Translations under genes and position numbers: made by a program | Origin: Hyunsoonleella ulvae | GTDB lineage: Bacteria > Bacteroidota > Bacteroidia > Flavobacteriales > Flavobacteriaceae | DNA: 64,000 nt | Assembly: GCF_016827605.1 (NCBI RefSeq) | Contig: NZ_JAEPJQ010000002.1 | Span: 620,001-684,000, forward strand | Reading direction: 5' to 3' | The notes under the pieces: generated by a model | Told to the model about the DNA's origin: nothing | What the model saw: the letters and a program-made list of their open reading frames with translations, nothing else | Database searches by the model: none | Shown: piece after piece, positions 1 to 7,315 of the stretch | Numbering within the stretch: position 1 is the stretch's first letter | How the letters are laid out: every line of letters begins with the position of its first letter

Positions 1-2591
1 AAACCAAGTAATCCACCTCCCACAATAACCACATGTTGTTCCTCTGGAGGCAAACCTGTGGCATCTAAGTGTTTTTTAAACTTATCTGCATCAATTTTAT
101 TACGCATGGTAAATCGCCCTGGCAAATCTATCTGCACATCTTTTGGTACAAAAGCCCGGCTTCCCGTGGCTAAAATTAATTTATCAAACGCATGCGCTAA
201 CCCCTTACTATCGGTGACTACCTTATTTTCCTTATCTATCTTTGAAATTGTGGTTTCAGGGTATAGGTTTATATTAAGTTTCTCTAACTCTGCTTTTTTA
301 ATTTTTAGAAGCTGTTCCCATGATAATTCCTCTGTGACATACTCTGGCAACAGTACCCTATTGTAAAATAGGTTAGGTTCCTTTGAAAACACATGAATTT
401 CGTCAGTTGCATTTTGTTCCCTGTAATTCTGAACAAAACGAAATGCAGCAGCTCCAGCACCTGCTATGATAATTTTTTCGGCTTTCTTTTTATATTTTGA
501 AACTATTACACGCGTAAACTTAAAGTCTGGCTCTTTGGATGTTGGGTCTACGTGTGTGTTAGTTAAATTATTCGTACGGTTTAAGGTACTCTGTAATTGT
601 TTTCCCCAGTGCATTGGCAAGAACACCACGCCTTTTTTTATGTTATCGGTAACTTTAGCACGCACCCTTACTTCTCCATTTTCGCTTTTTATTTCTGCGA
701 TATCTCCATCTTCGATTTTATATAAATAGGCATCTACCGGGTGAACCTCCAATACTGGCTTGGGGTAATGCGTTTTTAAACGCGACACTTTACCAGTTTT
801 AGTCATGGTATGCCATTGATCTCTGATACGTCCTGTTGTTAAAATTAATGGATAGTCATCGTTTGGCAATACCGATGTATTCTCTATGGTACTTGGCACA
901 TTAAACTTTGCTTTTTGAGATGGTGTGTAAAATTTTTTATCTTCAAACAGTCTGGATGTACCTTGATGTTTATGCTCTGGAACTGGCCACTGGAACGTAC
1001 CTTCGTTTTTAAGCCTGTCGTAATTTAAGTAAGACACATCAATATTTGTACCCTTTGTCATGGAAGCGTACTCATCATAAATCTCACTAGCACTATTAAA
1101 GTTAAAGCCTCTAAAGCCCATTCGTTGTGCGAAATCGCAGAAAATTTCTACATCTGGCCTTGCTTCTCCTGGAGCTTCAATCTCTTTTGGTAGGTAGGAA
1201 ATTCGTCGTTCAGAATTCGTCATCGTACCTTCTTTCTCCAGCCATGCTGCTGCTGGTAGTACTAAATCACCAAAAGCAACTGTATCTGATTTATGAGATA
1301 TATCTTGAACCACAACAAACTTTGCGTTTTTCATGGCTTTTTCTACACGATTTAAATTTGGTAAGCTTACTAGAGGGTTTGTACATGCAATCCAAACCGC
1401 TTTCATTTTACCACTTTCCAAAGCATCGAACATTTCGGTTGCGGTTAATCCTGGTTTAGGATTAATTTGTTCTACACCCCAAAACTGAGCTACTTCCCTA
1501 CGATGCTCTTCGTTCATTAAATCTTTATGAACTGCTAAAAGATTTGCCATTCCCCCTACTTCTCGTCCACCCATAGCATTGGGCTGTCCTGTTAACGAAA
1601 ATGGCCCCGCTCCTGGTTTTCCAACTTGACCTGTAATCAGGGATAAATTTAATAACGATACATTTTTATCAGTACCCACGACACTTTGGTTTAGCCCCAT
1701 GGCCCACATACTGATAAACCCTTTAGACAGCCCAATGATATCAGCTGCTTTTCGTATGTCTTTCTCTGAAACACCACATAGTTTTGACGCTTGCTTAAGT
1801 GATGTTTTAAAGATTAAATCTTTATAATCTTGGAAGCCTTCTGTGTAATTTTTGATAAAATCTTCATCTATTAAACCACGCTTGTATAAACATCTTCCAA
1901 TGGCATTATACAATACCACATCAGTTCCTGGCAATAGTTGTAAATGTAAATCTGCAAAGTTAGCTGTATCTGTTTTTCTAGGGTCTACAACTATAATTTT
2001 TACATCTGGATTTTCCTCTTTGTGTTTTTCTAACCGCCTGAATAATATAGGGTGGCACCATGCTGGGTTTGCTCCAGTAATCAAGAAGGTATCTGCCAAT
2101 TCAATATCTGCGTACGAAATAGGTACGCTATCTTCTCCAAAGGTTTTTTTGTAACCTACCACAGCTGAACTCATGCACAATCTTGAGTTCGTATCAATAT
2201 TGTTAGTACCCAGAAAGCCTTTAGTTAGCTTATTTGCTATGTAATATTCTTCGGTTAAACTCTGCCCAGAAACGTAAAACCCAACACTATCTGGACCATG
2301 CTTTTTTATTATTGATTTAAATACGCTGGCTGCCCTGTCTAGAGCATCATCCCAACTCACTCGCTCTCTTGGATGCGATCTGCTCCAACGCATTTCAGGA
2401 TATAAAATCCTATCGGAAGTATCATTTGCCACGTAATGCAAGTTCATACCCTTAGAGCACAACATACCCTTATTTACAGGATGGTCTTTGTCGCCTTCTA
2501 CAAATACTTGATTATTGGCATCTTTTTTAACAATGATTCCACAGCCAACTCCGCAATAAGAACAAGTAGTTTTTACTTCGCTTTTTATCAT
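1..2591 (-). CDS. nasA: Assimilatory nitrate reductase, molybdopterin catalytic subunit fused to a C-terminal flavoprotein module (3' end off window)
   Basis: This gene encodes the cytoplasmic enzyme that reduces nitrate to nitrite for nitrogen assimilation. The frame is open from the ATG at 2591 to the window edge, about 863 codons. The N-terminus carries a 4Fe-4S motif (C10, C13, C17, C45) followed by the Lys of CSKG, as in NapA/NasA proteins. The stretch TNSRLCMSSA supplies the Cys expected to bind molybdenum. The molydopterin-binding core and C-terminal molydopterin domain follow to about residue 700. From about residue 705 a second module starts with the dinucleotide-binding motif GAGAAAF and resembles the N-terminal FAD/NAD half of NirB or NasC, so electrons probably come from NAD(P)H through this fused flavin domain. 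It is the last of the nitrate genes in transcription order, 549 bp after the response regulator. The true C-terminus is not visible. Confidence 0.93.
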   Translation of the reverse strand, partial: MIKSEVKTTCSYCGVGCGIIVKKDANNQVFVEGDKDHPVNKGMLCSKGMNLHYVANDTSDRILYPEMRWSRSHPRERVSWDDALDRAASVFKSIIKKHGPDSVGFYVSGQSLTEEYYIANKLTKGFLGTNNIDTNSRLCMSSAVVGYKKTFGEDSVPISYADIELADTFLITGANPAWCHPILFRRLEKHKEENPDVKIIVVDPRKTDTANFADLHLQLLPGTDVVLYNAIGRCLYKRGLIDEDFIKNYTEGFQDYKDLIFKTSLKQASKLCGVSEKDIRKAADIIGLSKGFISMWAMGLNQSVVGTDKNVSLLNLSLITGQVGKPGAGPFSLTGQPNAMGGREVGGMANLLAVHKDLMNEEHRREVAQFWGVEQINPKPGLTATEMFDALESGKMKAVWIACTNPLVSLPNLNRVEKAMKNAKFVVVQDISHKSDTVAFGDLVLPAAAWLEKEGTMTNSERRISYLPKEIEAPGEARPDVEIFCDFAQRMGFRGFNFNSASEIYDEYASMTKGTNIDVSYLNYDRLKNEGTFQWPVPEHKHQGTSRLFEDKKFYTPSQKAKFNVPSTIENTSVLPNDDYPLILTTGRIRDQWHTMTKTGKVSRLKTHYPKPVLEVHPVDAYLYKIEDGDIAEIKSENGEVRVRAKVTDNIKKGVVFLPMHWGKQLQSTLNRTNNLTNTHVDPTSKEPDFKFTRVIVSKYKKKAEKIIIAGAGAAAFRFVQNYREQNATDEIHVFSKEPNLFYNRVLLPEYVTEELSWEQLLKIKKAELEKLNINLYPETTISKIDKENKVVTDSKGLAHAFDKLILATGSRAFVPKDVQIDLPGRFTMRNKIDADKFKKHLDATGLPPEEQHVVIVGGGLLG

Positions 2592-3140
2592 TTCAAACCA
2601 ACATTTTATACTAATTACTATAATTTATTTCTCTCAAGCAAACCTTGTCTTTATTATTCTGGATAACGTAAAAAAGACCTTTTAAATTTAATTTTTGATA
2701 AAAAACTGTATCTAATATTAAAGTTTTAACTTAACAGAAAAGGTATATTACCATACTTACAAATCTACGTATTAATACTTAATTTTAATATTAAATTTCA
2801 AGTATACATTAATTTATGCGAAGTTGATAATTTGAGGATATTGATTTTATGGATGTTGTAAAATCAAAAGAAAAAAGAGGGAAATTTTAATAAAATACTC
2901 AATCGAATAATGAAAAAACGCTAAAAATAGATGGCATTACTAGTAGGGCCCAACCATTAATAAAAATATTCCTAGATACAATGCTTCTATCATTGAAATC
3001 TATTGTCTCACTTTTTTAATATTGTAAATCAACTAAAGTATGGTAATTGGTAAAAAGAATATTCCCAAATATTTAGGGTTTTCTTCAATAAAGTTTACCG
3101 AATAATCTTCGTGTTGTTTGAATAATTGATTATTTTCAGA
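2592..3140. promoter_or_regulatory. Upstream region of nasA with a possible -7 element and decayed coding-like sequence
   Basis: This 549-bp gap separates the response regulator stop from the nasA start. On the minus strand a TAnnTTTG-type -7 element (plus-strand CAAATCTA, 2760-2767) overlaps a TACGTA palindrome (2766-2771), about 170 bp upstream of nasA. The same palindrome occurs near the nirB and regulator starts. Immediately after the response regulator stop, an in-frame stretch of 35 codons (3033-3140) without a start reads like protein. The remainder is AT-rich and I see no RNA gene in it. Confidence 0.4.
3033..3140 (-). pseudogene. Possible gene remnant directly behind the response regulator
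   Basis: After the TAG of the response regulator the same frame continues open for 35 codons to a TAG at 3033-3035. It reads SENNQLFKQHEDY, then SVNFIEENPKYLGIFF, ending in LPITIL. There is no start codon. The composition looks like coding sequence rather than random AT-rich DNA. It could be a decayed small gene, or the former extension of the regulator before a stop arose. I do not recognise the family and chance cannot be excluded. Confidence 0.2.
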
Positions 3141-3806
3141 CTACACTAAACCAAATTCCTTAGCCTTATCCGTTAATTCTTTTAAATTAGACACCTCTAA
3201 CTTTTTCATCAAGTTAAAACGGTGTACCTCTGCAGTACGCTTACTTATTTTAAGTTCTTCGGCTATATCCTTGTTGTTCTTTAATTCTAAAACCAAACTT
3301 AAAATTTGTTTTTCGCGCTTTGTTAAATTAAAAGGGTCTTCTTTTGGTAGCGCTCTTGGTGTTACAGCAACGTTGGTATTGCCATTAACGAAATTATTCA
3401 TGATAATCGCAGAAACATCACCTGTAAAATACTTGCCTCCTGATGCAACTTTATTTAATGCTTTTATAAACTCTTCTTTACTGGCGCCTTTTAACAAATA
3501 ACCGTCTGCACCAGCCTGAATGGCCTGGACTACGTATTCCTCGGAATCGTGCATGGATAGCACTAATGTTTTCACATCTATACCTGATGTGTTAATCTCT
3601 CCAACTACCTCAATTCCAGTCTTCTCTGGCATTCTAATATCAACAATAAGTACATGCGGTTTGTTTTTGCTAATAACCTCCAGTGCTTCTTTTCCGTTTG
3701 AAGCTTCATCAATAACTTCTATTCCTGTTTGATCTTCAAGCAATGCCCTAATCCCATCTCTAACCAAAACATGATCGTCAGCAAGTACTACATTAATTTT
3801 ATCCAT
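3141..3806 (-). CDS. NarL/FixJ-family response regulator, probably nitrate/nitrite responsive
   Basis: This is a two-domain response regulator of 221 residues. The receiver domain (about 1-120) has the acidic pair D10-D11, the phosphoacceptor D56 in VDIRM, S84 and K106. The C-terminal LuxR-type helix-turn-helix (about 155-221) contains LTKREKQIL and AEELKISKRTAEVHRFNLMKKL. It is therefore a DNA-binding output protein activated by phosphorylation. The nearby NarX-like kinase (4252-6087) uses the HisKA_3 phosphotransfer type that pairs with NarL-class regulators, so the two are very likely partners controlling the nir and nas genes around them. Upstream, a -7 element lies at 3824-3831 and a TACGTA palindrome at 3848-3853. 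Confidence 0.92.
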   Translation of the reverse strand: MDKINVVLADDHVLVRDGIRALLEDQTGIEVIDEASNGKEALEVISKNKPHVLIVDIRMPEKTGIEVVGEINTSGIDVKTLVLSMHDSEEYVVQAIQAGADGYLLKGASKEEFIKALNKVASGGKYFTGDVSAIIMNNFVNGNTNVAVTPRALPKEDPFNLTKREKQILSLVLELKNNKDIAEELKISKRTAEVHRFNLMKKLEVSNLKELTDKAKEFGLV

Positions 3807-3823
3807 ATAATAGGTTTATATCA

Positions 3824-3858
3824 CAAAAATAAGAATTTAAGTAATATTACGTATTTTA
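3824..3858 (-). promoter_or_regulatory. Possible promoter of the response regulator with a TACGTA box
   Basis: Plus-strand CAAAAATA at 3824-3831 is a perfect Bacteroidota -7 element (TATTTTTG) on the minus strand, 18 bp upstream of the regulator start. A TACGTA palindrome follows at 3848-3853. The 13-mer ATTACGTATTTTA (3846-3858) occurs identically at 9834-9846, beside the nirB start. It overlaps the last codon of the RidA gene. Function is inferred only from the repetition. Confidence 0.35.
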
Positions 3859-4236
3859 ATCTTTTAAAGCCGTAACTTGAATTTCAATTTTCATGTTTTT
3901 ATCAGCTAATCCAGCTGAAAACATAGTAGCTGCGGGCTTGATTTTACCTAGGTATTTCTTAAGTATTGGCCAACAGCTTTCAAAGTCTGAAGCATTTGGC
4001 AAAATATACGTAACGCGAACAATATCTGACAAACTAGCACCTGCTTGCTCCAAGGTACTTTTTATATTGATTAAACATTGTTCTGTTTGCTCGACTATAT
4101 CGTCACTAATCGTCATGGTGTCATAATTATAACCCGTGGTTCCTGATACAAAAACCCAATTATCTTGTACTACCGCCCTAGAATATCCTATATCATCTTC
4201 AAATGTTGAACCTGTACTTATTAGTTTTCTTTTCAT
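3856..4236 (-). CDS. RidA/YjgF/UK114-family protein lacking the canonical catalytic arginine
   Basis: A single-domain protein of 126 residues with the chorismate-mutase-like RidA fold, seen in the pattern DNWVFVSGTTGY, the central LEQAGASLSDIVRVTYIL, and the C-terminal MKIEIQVTAL. Classical RidA enzymes hydrolyse reactive enamines/imines using an Arg in a PARS-type motif. Here the matching stretch reads KPAATMF, so the Arg is replaced and imine deaminase activity is doubtful. The gene sits between the histidine kinase (15 bp gap) and the response regulator (49 bp gap). It may bind a small metabolite for, or act alongside, the nitrate regulatory pair. It could also be a diverged enzyme with another substrate. 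Confidence 0.85.
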   Translation of the reverse strand: MKRKLISTGSTFEDDIGYSRAVVQDNWVFVSGTTGYNYDTMTISDDIVEQTEQCLINIKSTLEQAGASLSDIVRVTYILPNASDFESCWPILKKYLGKIKPAATMFSAGLADKNMKIEIQVTALKD

Positions 4237-4251
4237 CTTAAACTTATAATT

Positions 4252-6087
4252 TTATTTCCCTAGAGTCCTACTTTCATTTAAAGGAATATTTAAAGTAACA
4301 CGAGTTCCCTTACCTGCTTCAGAAGTTAAAAATAATCGTCCATCTATGTACTTTATGCGCTCTTGCATAAAGGTCATTCCCATACCTCCATCCCCAGTTT
4401 TTATCTTTTTTACTTTATCTGGATCAAAACCTTTACCATTATCATCAATAACAACACTCAACATACTTTTACTATGAGATAAAGAGACTATGATGTGGGT
4501 AGATTCTGCATATTTTATAGCATTATTAATTGCTTCTTGCGTTATTCTATAGATATTGATTTCTGAAAGCGAATCTAGCCTTAGATTAAAATCGGTTTTA
4601 TTAAAAAGCACTATTTCCTTTCCTGTTAATCGCCCCAATTCTTGTGTTAATTTGGTTAGTGCAGGTACTATTCCATGGTCCGTTAACTCTGGTGGTGTTA
4701 AATTAAATGTTGCCGTTCTTACTCCTTTAATAATATTGGCTGCCAGTTCTTTTAGGTGTTCAATCTTAGCAGTGGCTTTCTCTACATCTTTAGTATCTAT
4801 ACTTTCTAAATTATACTTCAAACCTGTTAGCATTTGCCCTATACCATCATGCACATCCTTAGCGATACGGTTTTGTTCCTTTTCCTGATTTTCAATAATC
4901 TTACTAGAAATGATTTTTTGCTGATTCATTTTTTCCTCAAAACTCTTTTCAGTAAGTCTATCAATCTCTAATTGCGCCACCTTACGTTCTGTGATTTCTG
5001 ATGCAATAATCAATAGCTCAGGCTTATCTTCTATGGGACTGTAAGGTATTACCGCCATTTCTAACCAAACAGTGTTTCCTGCACTTGTTGTGGCTTTAAC
5101 TTCTCCTTGCCAACCTGTTTTCTTAAACTTAGTTATGATACCCTGGATCCCCTCTCGTTCACTTTCTACATCAGATAAAATGTCCCAAAACAATGCGCTA
5201 TTGTTAAATTTTGAAAACTTAAATAGTCTTGAAAACTTATTACCCATGTGAATTAACTGTCCATTTGGCGTAATTCTGGCAAATAGTAGGGTATTATCCA
5301 TTGCCCTAGTTAAGGCACTTAACTCTTGTATGTATTTCTCTTTTACTTTATTTAATTCCTCTGCGTCAAAAGCCATTTTTTTGGCTTTTTTCTCTGCCCT
5401 TAGCAGTTCTGCCAAAGTATATCTTACAGATTTTGCTGCAGGCCAAAAAATATAAATAAACTCACCTAAGAGAATTAATAACGTTAGCCCCATTAGCAAT
5501 AACTCCAGCTTACCTAGCCAAGCCACTTTCTCTTCGGCTTCTTTATCGTACTGATTCACGATGGCGTCCATTTGCACTAAAAAATCCCCTTCGTAAGCTC
5601 TTACTTTATTAATATCTAAAACATAACTGTTTAAGGGAAGAGCGGGTTCATTTTCAATTTTTCTTATAATAGATTTGGAGGCGTTACTTATGGAATCGAA
5701 AACAGGATTTAAAACTCTAAATTTTTGAGCAATTACTTGACTATTTTGCCTAGGCAAACCTAGACTGTCGTTACCTTGCTGTAAAGCATGATGTGATAAC
5801 TCCCAAAGCGCCAATGTTTCTTTTAAATCTTCTTTGATAATAAAACCATCTTCTCGCCTCTTGATATTTAGTAGTGAAACTGCATCTTTGGCTAGTTTTT
5901 GGCTTAACATACGCTGTCTCCCAGCTATATTAATAACCCTAGAGTCACTTTCTTGACCCCTTAAATGTGTACGTACCAATATCTGGCTAATAATAACAGA
6001 AAGCGCTATGGTGCTAAAGCCAATAATGTACAAACGGCGTAGTTTATCAAAAGTCCTTTGGTCTAATGAATTACCGCTTTTTGCCAT
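4252..6087 (-). CDS. NarX/NarQ-like membrane sensor histidine kinase (PilJ-type sensor, PAS, HisKA_3, HATPase)
   Basis: A sensor kinase of 611 residues. The first membrane segment is at about 18-37. The extracytoplasmic domain contains RVINIAGRQRMLSQKLAKD (about 50-68), which resembles the ligand-binding P-box of nitrate sensors and PilJ-type domains. A second membrane segment (about 193-215) is followed by a coiled linker and a PAS domain (about 255-370). The dimerisation/phosphotransfer domain has H413 in AKDVHDGIGQ. The ATPase domain shows the N-box (EAINNAIKYA) and glycine boxes (DDNGKGFDP, GDGGMGM). It lies 15 bp upstream of the RidA-like gene and two genes upstream of the NarL-like regulator. 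A role as the nitrate/nitrite sensor is inferred from family and context. Confidence 0.88.
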   Translation of the reverse strand: MAKSGNSLDQRTFDKLRRLYIIGFSTIALSVIISQILVRTHLRGQESDSRVINIAGRQRMLSQKLAKDAVSLLNIKRREDGFIIKEDLKETLALWELSHHALQQGNDSLGLPRQNSQVIAQKFRVLNPVFDSISNASKSIIRKIENEPALPLNSYVLDINKVRAYEGDFLVQMDAIVNQYDKEAEEKVAWLGKLELLLMGLTLLILLGEFIYIFWPAAKSVRYTLAELLRAEKKAKKMAFDAEELNKVKEKYIQELSALTRAMDNTLLFARITPNGQLIHMGNKFSRLFKFSKFNNSALFWDILSDVESEREGIQGIITKFKKTGWQGEVKATTSAGNTVWLEMAVIPYSPIEDKPELLIIASEITERKVAQLEIDRLTEKSFEEKMNQQKIISSKIIENQEKEQNRIAKDVHDGIGQMLTGLKYNLESIDTKDVEKATAKIEHLKELAANIIKGVRTATFNLTPPELTDHGIVPALTKLTQELGRLTGKEIVLFNKTDFNLRLDSLSEINIYRITQEAINNAIKYAESTHIIVSLSHSKSMLSVVIDDNGKGFDPDKVKKIKTGDGGMGMTFMQERIKYIDGRLFLTSEAGKGTRVTLNIPLNESRTLGK

Positions 6088-6102
6088 ATTATAACTTAAA
6101 GT

Positions 6103-6687
6103 TTATGCTATTGCTTGTTTAACTAAGGCTAACCCTTTTTCCGAAAAGTTTAGTTTTAAAGCTTCTTGCTGTCCTTCTTCTGACATTTTAACCCAGGTCT
6201 TTTTGAGAATATCTATAACCTTTTCATCTGGGTGTTTCTCCGCAAATTCCTCAAAGTAATAATCTAAAAACACCAAGCAAATGGTATCTTCTAGAGCTTG
6301 AGATTCTTCGTTTTTTTTAATAAGTTTTTTGAGAATTATTTTTCTAATTCTATTATCAAATTGCTCATCATAGCCCACTTGTTTTAGTATCTCCGACGTT
6401 AAATCGGCATGCATTTTCTTAAGTGTTTCACGCCATTTTAAATATCCAACACGATCCATCGGGTATTCATCCCTCGGGATTTTCCATCTACATATATGTT
6501 GCGCTCGCGCTGCAATTTGCAATGCTTTAGACGCATCTGGTTTAAATTGTAATAACTTGCGTGTCATCCTTTGGGAATACAAAAGCTCCTTAGGATATTC
6601 AATACCAGCAACTTGATATGTATTTATGTCTTCTGAATTCACCTTATCAATAAGAGCGATAGCTGTTTCAAAACGTGTGGGCTTCAT
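6103..6687 (-). CDS. DUF4202-family protein
   Basis: A soluble protein of 194 residues matching the DUF4202 family by its opening (RFETAIALIDKVNSED), AARAQHICRWKIPRDEYP with GYLKWR, and an acidic LEDTICLVFLDYYFEEF segment. Charged residues near the His motif suggest an all-helical metal- or nucleotide-binding fold, but no activity is known to me. The family is repeatedly found beside assimilatory nitrate/nitrite reductase genes, and here it lies between nirD and the nitrate-sensor kinase (15 bp gap). An accessory role in nitrate assimilation is inferred from context only. It is preceded by a 223-bp gap holding a large inverted repeat. Confidence 0.75.
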   Translation of the reverse strand: MKPTRFETAIALIDKVNSEDINTYQVAGIEYPKELLYSQRMTRKLLQFKPDASKALQIAARAQHICRWKIPRDEYPMDRVGYLKWRETLKKMHADLTSEILKQVGYDEQFDNRIRKIILKKLIKKNEESQALEDTICLVFLDYYFEEFAEKHPDEKVIDILKKTWVKMSEEGQQEALKLNFSEKGLALVKQAIA

Positions 6688-6797
6688 ATAGTTATGTATG
6701 TTTAAACACTATGCAGCCAATATACATAATTACTTTTCTAATTAAATAGTATATTTGGGATTTTTAAAAAGGAAATTAACTAAACTAATACAACCAT

Positions 6798-6900
6798 TAC
6801 CAAAGCCCTTGCGGTAACATGGAGAACATTTGGAATTTGTCTTAGTATTTAATAACCTTTTAAGTTTCAGTTCTACATATTATTACCGCATGCTTTGGTA
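6798..6900. repeat. About 100-bp imperfect inverted repeat between nirD and the DUF4202 gene
   Basis: The left arm (6798-6817) reads TACCAAAGC then CCTT then GCGGTAA. The right arm (6883-6900) is its reverse complement except that the inner spacer is two bases instead of four. The arms enclose 65 bp of AT-rich DNA with no ORF. It could be a miniature inverted-repeat element, or a long hairpin or terminator acting on nirBD transcripts. I see no clear target-site duplication and no second copy in this window. Confidence 0.5.
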
Positions 6901-6910
6901 CCTAACTATT

Positions 6911-7288
6911 CTATTCTGAGAAACCTACATAAACAAATCCTGCTTCAATTTTTACAGGGTATGTAGCTATGGCATCTAAATCTCCATTTAAGTTTTCTCC
7001 ATTTTCTAGAGAAAATGTTTTTTTATGTAACGGACATGCTACTTTCGGGATGCCTTTGTCATCCCCAATCATTCCTCTACTCAATACCATTTCCATTTTA
7101 TGGGGACATAGATTTTGACATGCATACCACTTACCTAATCGTTCAAAATTAAACACTGCGATTTGTTTGTCCTTATACTTTACACAAGCTCCTCCGTCTT
7201 TAGGAAAATCTTCTGTTGATGCTGCTTTAAACCAAACGGTAACATCTTCTACTTTTGTTGCGCTATATTTATCTAGAATTTCTTCCAT
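6911..7288 (-). CDS. nirD: Nitrite reductase [NAD(P)H] small subunit, Rieske-type
   Basis: A soluble protein of 125 residues with one Rieske-like [2Fe-2S] domain. The cluster ligands are in CPHK and CPLHKK, about 26 residues apart, in the order Cys-X-His then Cys-X2-His. NirD is the small subunit of the cytoplasmic siroheme nitrite reductase that makes ammonium from nitrite. It starts 27 bp after nirB and is surely cotranscribed with it. Length and motif spacing match the family. Confidence 0.94.
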   Translation of the reverse strand: MEEILDKYSATKVEDVTVWFKAASTEDFPKDGGACVKYKDKQIAVFNFERLGKWYACQNLCPHKMEMVLSRGMIGDDKGIPKVACPLHKKTFSLENGENLNGDLDAIATYPVKIEAGFVYVGFSE

Positions 7289-7315
7289 ATTGATTTTTAA
7301 TTTTTTGTTAGATTA

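Noticed and set aside
58-2666. Plus-strand ORFs of 76-110 codons opposite nasA
   Set aside because: They are shadows of the long minus-strand reading frame, with no recognisable domains and poor composition.
4007-4012. TACGTA inside the RidA gene as another regulator box
   Set aside because: It is within coding sequence, away from any start; in AT-rich DNA this 6-mer is expected by chance about once in a few kilobases.
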